Positions 1 to 8,659 of a stretch of 64,000 nt of DNA are shown one piece after another. Under the pieces are notes generated by a model, which saw nothing but the letters and a program-made list of their open reading frames with translations, had not been told where the DNA came from and did not search any database. Numbering within the stretch: position 1 is the stretch's first letter; each line of letters begins with the position of its first letter. Source of the stretch: Shewanella piezotolerans WP3. Lineage in GTDB: Bacteria; Pseudomonadota; Gammaproteobacteria; Enterobacterales; Shewanellaceae. A program made the translations under genes and the position numbers. The stretch is from NCBI RefSeq assembly GCF_000014885.1, contig NC_011566.1, positions 2,833,501-2,897,500 on the forward strand, given 5' to 3'.

Positions 1-2
1 TC

Positions 3-1082
3 ACACCACTGGATGAGGGTTGTCAAACTTTGATGGCCGATAGACTAAAAGATGCCGGTTTCAATATTGAAGATATGGTGTTTGAAGACACCACCAATAT
101 GTGGGCGAGAAAAGGCACACAGAGTCCCGTATTCTGTTTTGCAGGTCATACCGATGTTGTCCCCGTTGGCGATCTCAATCGCTGGCATACACCTCCCTTT
201 GAGCCCGTCGTAATTGATGATTACCTCCATGGTCGTGGCGCTGCTGACATGAAAGGCTCACTCGCAGCGATGGTTGTCGCCACAGAGCGATTCGTAAAGA
301 AGCATCCAGATCATAAAGGCTCTATCGCGTTCCTCATTACCAGTGATGAAGAGGGACCGTTTATTAACGGTACTACACGCGTCATCGATACCTTAGAAGC
401 TCGTAATGAAAAAATTACTTGGTCACTTGTCGGTGAACCATCATCTACTCATAAGCTAGGCGATATTGTCAAAAATGGCCGCCGCGGTAGCTTAACAGGC
501 AATTTAACGGTTAAAGGGATGCAAGGCCATGTTGCCTACCCTCACCTTGCTGATAACCCAATACATAAAGCTTCTCCAGCACTAGATGAACTAGCGCGTA
601 TGAAATGGGATAACGGCAATGAGTTCTTTCCACCGACTAGCTTTCAAATAGCCAATATCAACGGTGGTACAGGCGCATCGAACGTCATTCCAGGCACTTT
701 AGAGGTAATGTTTAATTTTAGATATTCCACTGAAGTCACCGCAGAGATCCTAATTGAGCGAGTGCTCAATATCCTTGATGCCCATGGGTTAGATTACGAT
801 ATCAATTGGATATTCAATGGGCTACCTTTTCTAACTGGTGATGGTCCATTACTTGATGCTACCCGTGATGCGATTAAAAAAGTGACGGGACTAGACACTG
901 ATCCGCAAACATCAGGTGGTACCTCCGATGGTCGCTTTATTGCACCGACCGGAGCACATGTTCTTGAATTAGGGCCTGTCAACGCCACAATTCATAAGGT
1001 CAATGAGTGTGTAAAAGTATCAGATCTTGAGCAACTTACGCTGTGCTACGAAGCTATTTTGGAAAACTTACTTTGCCAATAG
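3..1082 (+). CDS. dapE: Succinyl-diaminopimelate desuccinylase (5' end outside window)
   Basis: A zinc hydrolase of the M20 family that releases succinate from N-succinyl-LL-2,6-diaminopimelate in the lysine/peptidoglycan pathway (cytoplasm). The frame is open from the first bases of the window, beginning with a T-P-L-D-E-G-C-Q stretch that matches the usual DapE N-terminus, so roughly the first 15-20 codons are missing. The TTG/ATG at 30-33 is internal, not the start. Visible motifs are GHTDVVP (metal His), GRGAADMKGS (bridging Asp), DEEG (catalytic Glu), GEPSS, and near the end TSGGTSDGRF and a late His in NATIHKVNE. The dimerisation lid lies between them. The dapA gene of the same pathway lies at 35165-36046 and is not linked in an operon. 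The identification is secure; only the start is unseen. Confidence 0.96.
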   Translation, partial: TPLDEGCQTLMADRLKDAGFNIEDMVFEDTTNMWARKGTQSPVFCFAGHTDVVPVGDLNRWHTPPFEPVVIDDYLHGRGAADMKGSLAAMVVATERFVKKHPDHKGSIAFLITSDEEGPFINGTTRVIDTLEARNEKITWSLVGEPSSTHKLGDIVKNGRRGSLTGNLTVKGMQGHVAYPHLADNPIHKASPALDELARMKWDNGNEFFPPTSFQIANINGGTGASNVIPGTLEVMFNFRYSTEVTAEILIERVLNILDAHGLDYDINWIFNGLPFLTGDGPLLDATRDAIKKVTGLDTDPQTSGGTSDGRFIAPTGAHVLELGPVNATIHKVNECVKVSDLEQLTLCYEAILENLLCQ

Positions 1083-1750
1083 CCTTGCCTCATCTTTACG
1101 GACTTAGCAGTGCTCATTTAGTTGAGTACTGCGGCTTTCAACTCGAAACAGAAACCGCGATCGCATTTGATAAAATGCGCATAGCAGCCGCGAAAGACGG
1201 TATCGCGATAGAAATATGTTCCGCATTTCGAGACTTTGATCGACAACAGCTTATTTGGAATGCAAAAGCCAGCGGTAAGCGAGTGTTGCTCGATTCAGAC
1301 TCAAAGCCTGTTGACGTTGATAAAAAGAGCCCTGAGCAAATAATAGCACTAATCTTATTATGGTCAGCACTGCCAGGCACTTCACGTCATCACTGGGGAA
1401 CTGATATCGATGTTTTCGATAGCAACACTATCTCTAAAGCCAACTTGCAACTAATATCGCAAGAATACGCGTCGAATGGTCCTTGCCATCAACTTTATAG
1501 TTGGTTAGTGCAGAACGCTCCACAGTTCGGTTTTTACTTTCCTTTTCAGCATGGGTTGAGCGGCGTGAGTGCAGAGCCTTGGCATTTAAGCTATTACCCC
1601 GTAGCTAAAGGCTTTGTGGATAGTTTTGACACTCAAAGCTTACGAAAGATACTGCTGAACTCTTCAGTCTTATATAAAGAATTACTGTCCAATAATCTAG
1701 AGAGTTTGGCACAAGAATATGTTTTTCGAGTGGCGCCGACTCCGCTATAA
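1043..1750 (+). CDS. M15-family D-Ala-D-Ala carboxypeptidase-like protein
   Basis: Predicted zinc peptidase of the VanY/LAS type acting on peptidoglycan stem peptides. The LAS signature is visible as S-R-H-H-W-G-T-D-I-D at residues 114-123 (zinc His116 and Asp123), with a second zinc His in EPWHLSYYP near residue 180. There is no clear signal peptide, as in several cytoplasmic or atypically exported members. The gene overlaps the 3' end of dapE, so the two are probably co-transcribed. The GTG at 1043 is used here. A TTG at 1073, preceded by GGAAA at good spacing, would give a 225-residue protein and is a credible alternative start. The family assignment is firm; the substrate is inferred from the family. 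Confidence 0.83.
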   Translation: MLRSYFGKLTLPIALPHLYGLSSAHLVEYCGFQLETETAIAFDKMRIAAAKDGIAIEICSAFRDFDRQQLIWNAKASGKRVLLDSDSKPVDVDKKSPEQIIALILLWSALPGTSRHHWGTDIDVFDSNTISKANLQLISQEYASNGPCHQLYSWLVQNAPQFGFYFPFQHGLSGVSAEPWHLSYYPVAKGFVDSFDTQSLRKILLNSSVLYKELLSNNLESLAQEYVFRVAPTPL

Positions 1751-1801
1751 AACAGTATTCACTTAATATCTAATATATTCACAATTGACAGAGAATAATC
1801 C

Positions 1802-2632
1802 GTGAAAAATAAAGACTTCGCCGCCTATAGGCAGCAATATGTTATTGATAACCAGACACTAAGCTTTATTGATATTGGTCAAGGCCCAGCCCTTTTATTT
1901 GGCCACAGCTACCTGTGGGATGCGCAAATGTGGGCACCGCAGATTGAATTTTTGAGCCAATACTATCGCTGTATTGTGCCAGATCTATGGGGCCATGGCT
2001 TGTCAGCTTCAATGCCTACAAGTAACCGCAGCCTTCGTGATATATCAGCCCAGATGCTTTCATTAATGGATAGTTTAGAAATTGAAGAGTTTTCAGTCAT
2101 CGGCTTATCCGTTGGGGCAATGTGGGGCGCCGAGTTAGCCCTTGCGGCGCCAACGCGTGTTAAACGTTTAGTGATGCTGAACAGCTTTATCGGTTATGAA
2201 CCAGAAATCACTCGCGATAAATACTACGCCATGCTCGACATGATCAAGCAAGAACAAGGTGTCTCTGCTTCACTGTGCTCATCTATAGCACCACTGTTTT
2301 TTGCTGACCAGCCTAAGGTTGAACTAGTTGAGTTATTTAATGCTCGTTTAGCAAATCTTGATAATGAGCAGGTAGACACTATTTATCGATTAGGCAAAAT
2401 GATTTTCGGTAGACGCGATACAACTGAAGAAGCAGATAAGCTAACCCTTCCCTGCTTAATCATGGCAGGCGTACAAGATAAAGCCCGTTCGGTGCTAGAA
2501 AGCTATCTAATGCACGACATCATTGTAGACAGTAAATTTGTTCATATTCCAGATGCAGGGCATATATCGACTCTTGAACAGCCTGAATTTATTAACGAAC
2601 AGCTTAGTCAGTTTTTAAAAGCCACAGATTAA
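1802..2632 (+). CDS. Alpha/beta-fold hydrolase
   Basis: A cytoplasmic alpha/beta hydrolase of 276 residues with the full catalytic set visible. The nucleophile elbow is G-L-S-V-G (Ser103), an acid Asp lies in MAGVQDKARS (about residue 226), and the base His is in DAGHISTLEQPE (about residue 253). The oxyanion region is FGHSYLWD near residue 33. The start is GTG at 1802 with a weak purine-rich site upstream. It follows the M15 gene by about 50 bp in the same direction and may be its operon partner. The substrate cannot be told from sequence; the lid segment with MLDMIKQEQG is not diagnostic. Confidence 0.85.
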   Translation: MKNKDFAAYRQQYVIDNQTLSFIDIGQGPALLFGHSYLWDAQMWAPQIEFLSQYYRCIVPDLWGHGLSASMPTSNRSLRDISAQMLSLMDSLEIEEFSVIGLSVGAMWGAELALAAPTRVKRLVMLNSFIGYEPEITRDKYYAMLDMIKQEQGVSASLCSSIAPLFFADQPKVELVELFNARLANLDNEQVDTIYRLGKMIFGRRDTTEEADKLTLPCLIMAGVQDKARSVLESYLMHDIIVDSKFVHIPDAGHISTLEQPEFINEQLSQFLKATD

Positions 2633-2689
2633 CCTTATTTGTTATTGAACAACGCTTAATTTTAACAATTAGTTAAGGTTTGTGCTCTA

Positions 2690-2712
2690 TGCTGTTATCT
2701 AGCATAACAGCA
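2690..2712. repeat. Short perfect inverted repeat upstream of the carbonic anhydrase gene
   Basis: Arms TGCTGTTAT and ATAACAGCA flank a 5-base centre (CTAGC). There is no T-run after it, so it is a poor terminator. It lies about 90 bp before the start of the downstream gene, where an operator or 5' leader hairpin is possible. No protein can be assigned to it. Confidence 0.35.
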
Positions 2713-2799
2713 CGACTGAATAGACCAGCAAGCCAAGTCATTAATGCTATGCTGGCAACGCATCAATATTCTCGTTAACAGACTGAAAATAAGACCAGA

Positions 2800-3411
2800 A
2801 TGAAATTACTTAAACCGCTTTTTGATAACAACAAACGCTGGGCTGGCCGTATTCTTGAAGAAGACCCTAAATTCTTTGAACAGTTAGCTAAGCAGCAAAA
2901 CCCTGAATATTTATGGATAGGCTGCTCCGACAGTAGAGTACCATCTAACCAAATTATCGATCTTATGCCTGGCGAAGTCTTTGTTCATCGCAATATCGCT
3001 AATATGGTCATTCATACCGATCTAAACTGCCTGTCGGTATTACAATATGCCGTTGAAGTGTTGAAAGTAAAACATATCATGGTCGTTGGCCACTATGGCT
3101 GTGGTGGTGTTAAAGCGTCAATGGGAACTGAGCGTTTAGGCCTTATCGACAACTGGCTTGGGCATTTACGTGATATACATCGTCTACACAAACAAGATTT
3201 AGATCAGTTAGACGAAGATGCCCGCTTTGACCGACTTTGTGAGCTTAATGTAATGGAGCAAGTCGCCAATGTCAGCAGTACGACCATAGTGCAAGAAGCT
3301 TGGCACAACGGCCAAGATGTCGCTATTCATGGCTGGATCTATAGCGTTGAAAACGGGCTTCTTTCTGACTTAGATGTCACTGTTAATAAAGAAAGCGAGC
3401 TTGGAAAATAA
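2800..3411 (+). CDS. can: Beta-class carbonic anhydrase
   Basis: Interconverts CO2 and bicarbonate in the cytoplasm. The zinc ligands stand at the same positions as in the Escherichia coli enzyme: Cys42 and Asp44 in C-S-D-S-R-V, and His98 and Cys101 in GHYGCGG. Arg46 pairs with Asp44. The length of 203 residues is normal for Can. The gene is monocistronic: it is preceded by about 170 bp of non-coding sequence and closed by a strong terminator at 3431-3470. Confidence 0.95.
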   Translation: MKLLKPLFDNNKRWAGRILEEDPKFFEQLAKQQNPEYLWIGCSDSRVPSNQIIDLMPGEVFVHRNIANMVIHTDLNCLSVLQYAVEVLKVKHIMVVGHYGCGGVKASMGTERLGLIDNWLGHLRDIHRLHKQDLDQLDEDARFDRLCELNVMEQVANVSSTTIVQEAWHNGQDVAIHGWIYSVENGLLSDLDVTVNKESELGK

Positions 3412-3430
3412 GCATGCTTGACAGTTAAAG

Positions 3431-3470
3431 AGGCAATCATTGTCCCGCAATGATTGCCTTTTATTTTATT
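3431..3470 (+). terminator. Rho-independent terminator after can
   Basis: A 12-bp perfect stem (AGGCAATCATTG with CAATGATTGCCT), a 5-base loop and a T-rich tail follow the can stop codon directly. Confidence 0.88.
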
Positions 3471-3651
3471 ACTTGCAGCCAATCGACCTCTTTGTAGTAA
3501 ATCATTCGCACTAAAACAGCTTGTTTAAGGGATATTTGATATATATCGGAAGAAAATCATCAAGAAATCTCGCAGTTACCCCCATATCGCAGTTATAATC
3601 CATTAGTTATTTTTAGCGCTTTTATGCGCAGTAAATTCTAAGGAAATTTCC

Positions 3652-4836
3652 ATGCCTGGTTTTGAATTATTTGGTCCTGAAGAGAAGCAGGAAGTTGCAG
3701 ACGTAATGGATAATGGTTTTACATTCCGTTATAACTTCGATCATATGCGTAATGATCGTTGGAAGACCCGTGAAATGGAAGCGCTACTTTGCGAAAAAAT
3801 GAACGCAAAGCACGCACATTTAGTATCGAGTGGCACAGCAGCATTGCAAACTGCAATGGCAGCAGCTGGCATTGGTGCTGGCGACGAAGTTATTGTACCG
3901 CCTTTCACATTTGTCGCTTCTGTAGAAGCTGTTTTCATGGCAGGTGCGGTCCCTATTTTTGCAGAGATAGATGAAACACTTTGTCTATCTCCAGAAGGCA
4001 TTGAAGCGGTTATCACCCCTAAGACTAAAGCAATTAATCTTGTGCATATGTGTGGCTCAATGGCCAAAATGGACGAGATTAAAGCCGTATGTGCCAAGCA
4101 CAATCTAATCATTCTAGAAGATGCTTGCCAAGCCATTGGTGGCAGCTATAAAGGTCAAGCCCTTGGTACCATTGGTGATGTCGGTTGTTACTCTTTTGAT
4201 TCCGTCAAAACTATTACTTGTGGTGAAGGTGGAGCGGTAATTACCAATAACGAAACTATCTACAATCATGCACACATGTTCTCAGATCATGGCCATGACC
4301 ACGTCGGTAACGATCGCGGCGCCGAAGATCATCCGATCATGGGCTTGAACTTCCGTATCTCTGAAATGAACTCTGCTATGGGCTTAGCTCAGCTTCGTAA
4401 GCTTGATAAAATTATTGATATACAACGTACCAATAAAAAAGTTATCAAAGATGCTATGGCTGCGATCCCTGAAGTGACATTCCGTGAAATCCCAGATCCT
4501 GCAGGTGATTCAGCAGGCTTCCTGACTTTCTTTATGCCAACTGAAGCACGTACGATTGAAATCAACAAAAAGCTTGCAGAAAATGGCGTTGACGGTTGTT
4601 TTTACTGGTATATCAACAACTGGCACTACCTAAATCAATGGAAGCATATTCAAGAGCTTAAGTCGCCATCAGCTTTGCCGATCACATTAATCGAGGATAG
4701 ACCTGACTATACTCAAGTATCAGTACCTAAGTCTGATGCCATTATGAGTCGCACTATCTCAATGTTGATTAAACTTTCTTGGACAGAAGAAGAGATTAAC
4801 CAACGTATTGAAAACATTAAGCGCGCTTTCGCTTAA
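3652..4836 (+). CDS. kdnA: 8-amino-3,8-dideoxy-D-manno-octulosonate (Kdo8N) aminotransferase
   Basis: A PLP-dependent aminotransferase of the DegT/DnrJ/EryC1/StrS fold. It converts the 8-oxo form of Kdo to 8-amino-Kdo using glutamate, for lipid A-core lipopolysaccharide. The PLP-binding lysine is K186 in DSVKTITCGEGG, with the cofactor Asp157 in LEDACQAIGG. The N-terminal SSGTAAL phosphate loop is at about 59-65. The assignment over other sugar aminotransferases rests on its direct linkage to kdnB and kdsB, the order described in Shewanella. The ATG at 3652 has AAGGAAATT just upstream. At 394 residues it is full length. Confidence 0.93.
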   Translation: MPGFELFGPEEKQEVADVMDNGFTFRYNFDHMRNDRWKTREMEALLCEKMNAKHAHLVSSGTAALQTAMAAAGIGAGDEVIVPPFTFVASVEAVFMAGAVPIFAEIDETLCLSPEGIEAVITPKTKAINLVHMCGSMAKMDEIKAVCAKHNLIILEDACQAIGGSYKGQALGTIGDVGCYSFDSVKTITCGEGGAVITNNETIYNHAHMFSDHGHDHVGNDRGAEDHPIMGLNFRISEMNSAMGLAQLRKLDKIIDIQRTNKKVIKDAMAAIPEVTFREIPDPAGDSAGFLTFFMPTEARTIEINKKLAENGVDGCFYWYINNWHYLNQWKHIQELKSPSALPITLIEDRPDYTQVSVPKSDAIMSRTISMLIKLSWTEEEINQRIENIKRAFA

Positions 4837-4848
4837 TCGCATTTAATA

Positions 4849-4887
4849 TGCCGCGGCTTCAGTTATAAGAACCCGCGGCACTTTTTA
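4849..4887 (+). terminator. GC-rich hairpin with T-run between kdnA and kdnB
   Basis: TGCCGCGG pairs with CCGCGGCA, followed by five T. It may work as a partial terminator that sets a lower level of kdnB relative to kdnA, because kdnB has no obvious separate promoter in the 80-bp gap. Confidence 0.75.
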
Positions 4888-4916
4888 CAGTAATAATCTC
4901 AACGGAGAATGTTGTA

Positions 4917-5987
4917 ATGAGTTTTAAAAATTTCAAATGTGTACCAAAAATGATTTTTGGACGTGGATCTTTCGCACAATTAGATGCCGTTCTTGCTGAA
5001 GAGCGTAACAGCGAAGATGATTTTGTGGTTTTCTTAGTAGACGATGTTCATCAAGAAAAGCCTCTCGGTGCACGTGTACCAGCTAAAGCACACGATTTAG
5101 TGGTTTACGTTAATGTTGACGATGAGCCAACAACGAAACAAGTTGATGCGTTAACTGAGCAAGTACAAGCGTTTAGCACTAAGCTTCCAGTAAGCGTGGT
5201 TGGTCTTGGTGGTGGTTCTACTCTTGATTTGGCAAAAGCAGTATCTTTGATGCTAACCAATGAAGGTGGCAGTGCCGAGTACCAAGGTTGGGACTTAATC
5301 AAGAATCCAGCGGTTCACCACATTGGTATCCCAACGGTATCTGGTACAGGTGCCGAAGCGTCACGTACTGCAGTACTATGTGGTCCAGTTCGTAAGCTGG
5401 GTCTTAACTCAGATTACACAGTATTTGATCAGATCATTATGGACTCTGAACTCATCGCTGGCGTTCCGACTGACCAATGGTTCTATACAGGTATGGATTG
5501 CTACATCCACTGTGTTGAATCATTAGAGGGTACTTACCTTAATGAATTTGCTAAAGCCTTCGCTGAAAAGTCGATGGATCTTTGTCGTGAAGTCTTTATT
5601 GATAACCATGAAGAGAAAGATGACAAGTTAATGATGGCATCTTACATGGGCGGAATGAGCATTGCTTATAGCCAAGTAGGCGCATGTCACGCTGTTTCTT
5701 ATGGCTTAGGTTACGTTCTCGGTTACCATCACGGTATTGGTAATTGCCTAGCATTTGACGTACTTGAAGAGTTCTATCCAGAAGGCGTGGCAGAGTTCCG
5801 TAAGATGATGGAAACCCATAACATCGTACTTCCGAAGAACATCTGTCGTGATCTGCCAGATGAAACTATCGCTAAGATGGTTGCCGTCACTAAGAGCATG
5901 GGTCCATTATGGGACAATGTTTACGGTGAAGGTTGGGAAGAGAAAGTCACCGACGAAATGCTAACTAAGTTATTCCGTCGTATCTAA
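4917..5987 (+). CDS. kdnB: 3-deoxy-D-manno-octulosonate 8-oxidase (Kdo 8-dehydrogenase)
   Basis: An iron-containing alcohol-dehydrogenase family enzyme that oxidises the C8 hydroxyl of Kdo, making the substrate for KdnA. It has the family's nucleotide loop VGLGGGSTLDLAKA near residue 100, the PTVSGTGAEAS motif near 142, and the metal-site region MDCYIHCVES with the later HAVSYGLGYVLGYHHGIGNC. The 356-residue length fits. ATG at 4917 follows GGAG at proper spacing (AACGGAGAATG region). Operon partner of kdnA and kdsB. Confidence 0.92.
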   Translation: MSFKNFKCVPKMIFGRGSFAQLDAVLAEERNSEDDFVVFLVDDVHQEKPLGARVPAKAHDLVVYVNVDDEPTTKQVDALTEQVQAFSTKLPVSVVGLGGGSTLDLAKAVSLMLTNEGGSAEYQGWDLIKNPAVHHIGIPTVSGTGAEASRTAVLCGPVRKLGLNSDYTVFDQIIMDSELIAGVPTDQWFYTGMDCYIHCVESLEGTYLNEFAKAFAEKSMDLCREVFIDNHEEKDDKLMMASYMGGMSIAYSQVGACHAVSYGLGYVLGYHHGIGNCLAFDVLEEFYPEGVAEFRKMMETHNIVLPKNICRDLPDETIAKMVAVTKSMGPLWDNVYGEGWEEKVTDEMLTKLFRRI

Positions 5988-6005
5988 ACTCGCTTTTAGA
6001 TACTA

Positions 6006-6042
6006 AATGGGCTTCTATAAAGGAAGCCCATTAATTTTATTA
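6006..6042 (+). terminator. Terminator-like hairpin between kdnB and kdsB
   Basis: AATGGGCTTC pairs with GAAGCCCATT and is followed by a T-rich stretch. kdsB starts only a few bases later, so the hairpin is either an attenuator or the end of a kdnAB transcript with kdsB read partly by readthrough. Confidence 0.72.
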
Positions 6043-6055
6043 TTAGGTAAATTGA

Positions 6056-6793
6056 ATGAATGTAACCTTGTTAATCCCTGCTCGATACGGCTCAAGCCGT
6101 TTTCCAGGTAAGCCACTCGCTCCAATCAATGGCAAACCAATGATCCAGCATGTTTACGAGCGTGCATCGTTAGCAAAAGGGTTGACTGATATCTACGTCG
6201 CAACCGATGACGATCGCATCAAAGATGCTGTTGAAGGGTTTGGCGGAAAAGTTGTCATGACAAGTGCAGAGGCAGCATCAGGTACCGACCGTATCGAAGA
6301 TGCGATTACCCAGCTGGGACTAGCGGAAGATGACTTAGTGGTCAATCTGCAGGGCGATCAGCCGCTTATCGATCCGATTTCGATAGAACAAATTATTAGT
6401 CTTTTTGAGCGTCATCCCGGTGAGTTCGGAATGGCAACACTCGGTTTTCAAATCACCGAAGAGGAAGAGCTCAACGACCCTAAACACGTAAAACTCGTGT
6501 TCGATAATGAGTTTAACGCGCTGTATTTCTCACGAGCACGTATTCCTTTTGGGCGTGATACTGATGATTACCCAGTATATAAACATTTGGGTGTTTATGC
6601 TTATACCCGCAAGTTTGTACAAACATTTGCTAAACTACCTTTAGGGCGTTTAGAAGATCTTGAAAAACTTGAGCAATTACGTGCACTAGAACACGGTCAT
6701 AAAATTAAAGTCGCCATCAGCGCCTTTGACTCTCCCGAAGTTGATACACCAGAAGACATTCGCATCTGTGAAGCGCGTTTAGCTGTAGATTAA
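6056..6793 (+). CDS. kdsB: CMP-8-amino-Kdo (CMP-Kdo) synthetase
   Basis: A cytidylyltransferase that activates 8-amino-Kdo (or Kdo) with CTP before transfer to lipid A. The nucleotide-binding N-terminus is clear as RYGSSRFPGKPL at about residues 9-20, followed by NLQGDQPLI near 100. The C-terminal region carries DTPEDIRICEARL. At 245 residues it is the usual length. Sitting next to kdnA and kdnB suggests the 8-amino sugar as the physiological substrate, as in the characterised Shewanella cluster; that preference is inferred from context. Confidence 0.93.
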   Translation: MNVTLLIPARYGSSRFPGKPLAPINGKPMIQHVYERASLAKGLTDIYVATDDDRIKDAVEGFGGKVVMTSAEAASGTDRIEDAITQLGLAEDDLVVNLQGDQPLIDPISIEQIISLFERHPGEFGMATLGFQITEEEELNDPKHVKLVFDNEFNALYFSRARIPFGRDTDDYPVYKHLGVYAYTRKFVQTFAKLPLGRLEDLEKLEQLRALEHGHKIKVAISAFDSPEVDTPEDIRICEARLAVD

Positions 6794-6807
6794 TTAAGGA
6801 TAAGTTT

Positions 6808-7017
6808 ATGTCTGATCTTGAAGTTGGTTTACTGATATTGTTAGTTATTGGCGTAATCGCCAGCAACTTAGCCGTACTAAAGTACAGTGCAAAGTATAAA
6901 ATGCCACAATTTGGTAAAGATCAGAAAAAACATAGTCGCTCAAAAGCTCCTGAGTCTGTAGCTAAAGGTAAAGCAGACGGTTCAGATAAGCATGATGAAA
7001 GTAGCAAAGAACAGTGA
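6808..7017 (+). CDS. Small single-span membrane protein (DUF2897-like)
   Basis: 69 residues. One hydrophobic helix occupies about residues 5-25 (VGLLILLVIGVIASNLAVL), followed by a hydrophilic, lysine- and serine-rich tail ending in an acidic segment. It begins 14 bp after kdsB with AAGGATAAG as a ribosome site, so it is translated from the kdsB message. The layout resembles DUF2897 proteins; function unknown. Confidence 0.72.
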   Translation: MSDLEVGLLILLVIGVIASNLAVLKYSAKYKMPQFGKDQKKHSRSKAPESVAKGKADGSDKHDESSKEQ

Positions 7018-7143
7018 CAGCTCGCATCAACTTTCCTCTAAACCTTATGGGGATGACATTACTATACAAAAGTTGCTCTAAGCGCCTAATGCCGATCAGG
7101 TAAAACCAATATGATTGGTTAACCGATCTTTAAAAGCCTTCAA

Positions 7144-7180
7144 AATCCAGTACAGACTCTTGTTTGTACTGGATTTTTTA
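7144..7180 (+). terminator. Hairpin with T-run in the leader of the IS4 remnant
   Basis: AATCCAGTACA pairs with TGTACTGGATT, followed by a run of T immediately before the transposase ATG at 7181. Such leader hairpins in insertion sequences block transcription entering from outside. Confidence 0.72.
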
Positions 7181-7800
7181 ATGGAACTTTCTGAAGCTTT
7201 AACGCGTATTTCTATCAATCGACCTACTGAGTTCGCCAATCTTGGGGAGCTTCTTTGTCCAGAGCTTATTCAAAAACTGTTCACAATCCAATGGTGTAGC
7301 CACGCTTCACATACAAAAATTACCTATGGAGTCAATGATTTTGGCTGTTATCGGCATGGCTTAATTTCCGGGGAGTCCGTTAGGCAACTGATTTATAAAC
7401 TGGATATTATCCTCCTAAATGAAGTCGGTTATGTTGCTCGAAGCACTGTCACTCAAACAAGAAAGAAATTAACCAGTGACGTTGTAGAAGATATCTTTCG
7501 ACAGACTCCACAGAGGTGGAACATGCTGGCTGAGCATCCACAATGGTGCGGCCTTAATCTTTATGGCGTAGACGGTGTCGTCTGAAGCCCCCCTGATACA
7601 CTTGAAAACGATAGTGCTTTTTCTCGCACGAGTAACCAATCGAGTAATGCTTCCTATCCCCAAGCTCGCATGGTGTGTCTAATGGAACTCAGTAGTCATC
7701 TGTTAGTAGACTCATCTTTTGGGAGTGTGGCTGAAAATGAAATGGCATTAGCCGCTAATCTCATCAACAATACGCCGGATAACAACATTGTTATTAGCCA
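7181..7800 (+). pseudogene. IS4-family transposase, nonsense-interrupted and 3'-truncated
   Basis: The reading frame from ATG 7181 gives MELSEALTRISINRP, then an IS4 N-terminal domain ending GVDGVV. A TGA at about 7583-7585 stands where related transposases have a Trp codon (the DGVVWR stretch), and the same frame then continues with PDTLENDSAFSR, as expected for the family. After about 7800 the homology ends. Only the N-terminal part of the usual 400+ residue protein remains, with the first catalytic Asp region at most. It is not functional. Confidence 0.75.
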
Positions 7801-8196
7801 ACCATACACTCTTCAATCACTCACCTTTAACAAATTTTTGCGTCAGCGCTGTGCCATTGAACAGTTTATGCCATTGCTCGACAACCTTTCTATCTGACCA
7901 GTTATTCACGGTATCTAAATCAATATAAAGTACAAGGTGCAAATGATTACTCCCTCTCTTTGGTAAAGAATGCGTATGCCGCAACGTCGATGGCAAATGC
8001 TTCGGTTAACTTGAGTAGTTGCTCCTCAACCCAGCCTCTGCGGTGGTCGTAGTTTTTACCTGTGTATTTGTCATCACCACACACTCTTTGTTTCGACAGC
8101 ATGCAGGCCGAACAACGCGGCTGCAACAGTGATAATAGGGACTTCTTATCAAATAAAGAGCTCAATACTAATGAAAGTTCGTCTGGGGCGTGGCAT
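7801..8196 (-). pseudogene. Truncated second copy of the Y1 (IS200/REP-type) transposase
   Basis: This is a near-identical but damaged copy of the first ~115 codons of the gene at 21147-22124. It matches from ACCATACACTCTTCAATC to the GGCATGCAACC start region. It carries small internal insertions (one inside the region that encodes the catalytic HxH motif in the intact copy) and lacks the C-terminal two thirds. The upstream flank to about 8267 also matches 22125-22194, so the start-proximal end of the element is included. Confidence 0.8.
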
Positions 8197-8267
8197 GCAA
8201 CCTCCTTGTTCAATGCTCAAAGCAAGCATAGTAGGAGGTCGCGATTGATGCCATTAACGATGGGTGG
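7801..8267 (-). repeat. Direct repeat copy of the start-proximal Y1 transposase region
   Basis: Matches 21768-22194 closely, including about 70 bp upstream of the start codon (GGAGGTCGCGATTGA and CCATTAAC stretch). Both copies share orientation, so recombination between them could delete or duplicate the ~14 kb between. Confidence 0.75.
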
Positions 8268-8320
8268 CACTATTTGCTTTGCTTGGATGGCACCGTTAAT
8301 TCCGTTAACTTGCTATGACA

Positions 8321-8659
8321 TTAAATCTCATCAATTTTTGATGCGTAAATATAAATTGTAACAAGAAAGCCCAACCCAAAAACTATTCTCGCTATAGTAG
8401 TGTACTCGGGATAAAAAAAACAAAAAATGAATATTATTAGAGAGAAGATGACAGCCCAGAGCACGTACCATACATACCTTGAACGTGAGCCATATACTCG
8501 AACTTCAATAGGCATACAAAATGAAATGCCAAATACACCAAAACACACCATCAAGCCTGCTATCATCCCAATCTCAAAAAGTGCGAAGTATGCAAGTATT
8601 GGCAAGACTGCAGGCACTAAATTGGCGACTATATTCAAATTGGCTTTTCTATCTATCAT
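8321..8659 (-). CDS. Small multi-span membrane protein, candidate immunity protein for the adjacent Rhs toxin tip
   Basis: 112 residues, almost all hydrophobic, with probably three or four membrane helices (residues about 10-45, 62-82 and 88-107). It starts inside the last codons of the Rhs-tip gene at 8649-9290, overlapping it by 11 bp, which implies translational coupling. Position directly after a polymorphic toxin C-terminus is the standard place for an immunity gene. I do not recognise a named family. The immunity role is inferred from position and topology only. Confidence 0.62.
   Translation of the reverse strand: MIDRKANLNIVANLVPAVLPILAYFALFEIGMIAGLMVCFGVFGISFCMPIEVRVYGSRSRYVWYVLWAVIFSLIIFIFCFFYPEYTTIARIVFGLGFLVTIYIYASKIDEI

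Larger units (their letters stand above)
7087..7800 (+). mobile_element. Remnant of an IS4-family insertion sequence, 5' portion
   Basis: The segment starts near a TAATGCCGATCAG end that is typical of IS4-type elements. It carries the 5' part of the transposase gene and stops abruptly at about 7800, where sequence matching the Y1 transposase of 21768-22124 begins. No right end is present. It marks the left border of the accessory block next to the core kds genes. Confidence 0.6.

Noticed and set aside
3741..4136. Minus-strand frame of 131 codons opposite kdnA
   Set aside because: Shadow of kdnA codon usage; no start site and no similarity to known proteins.
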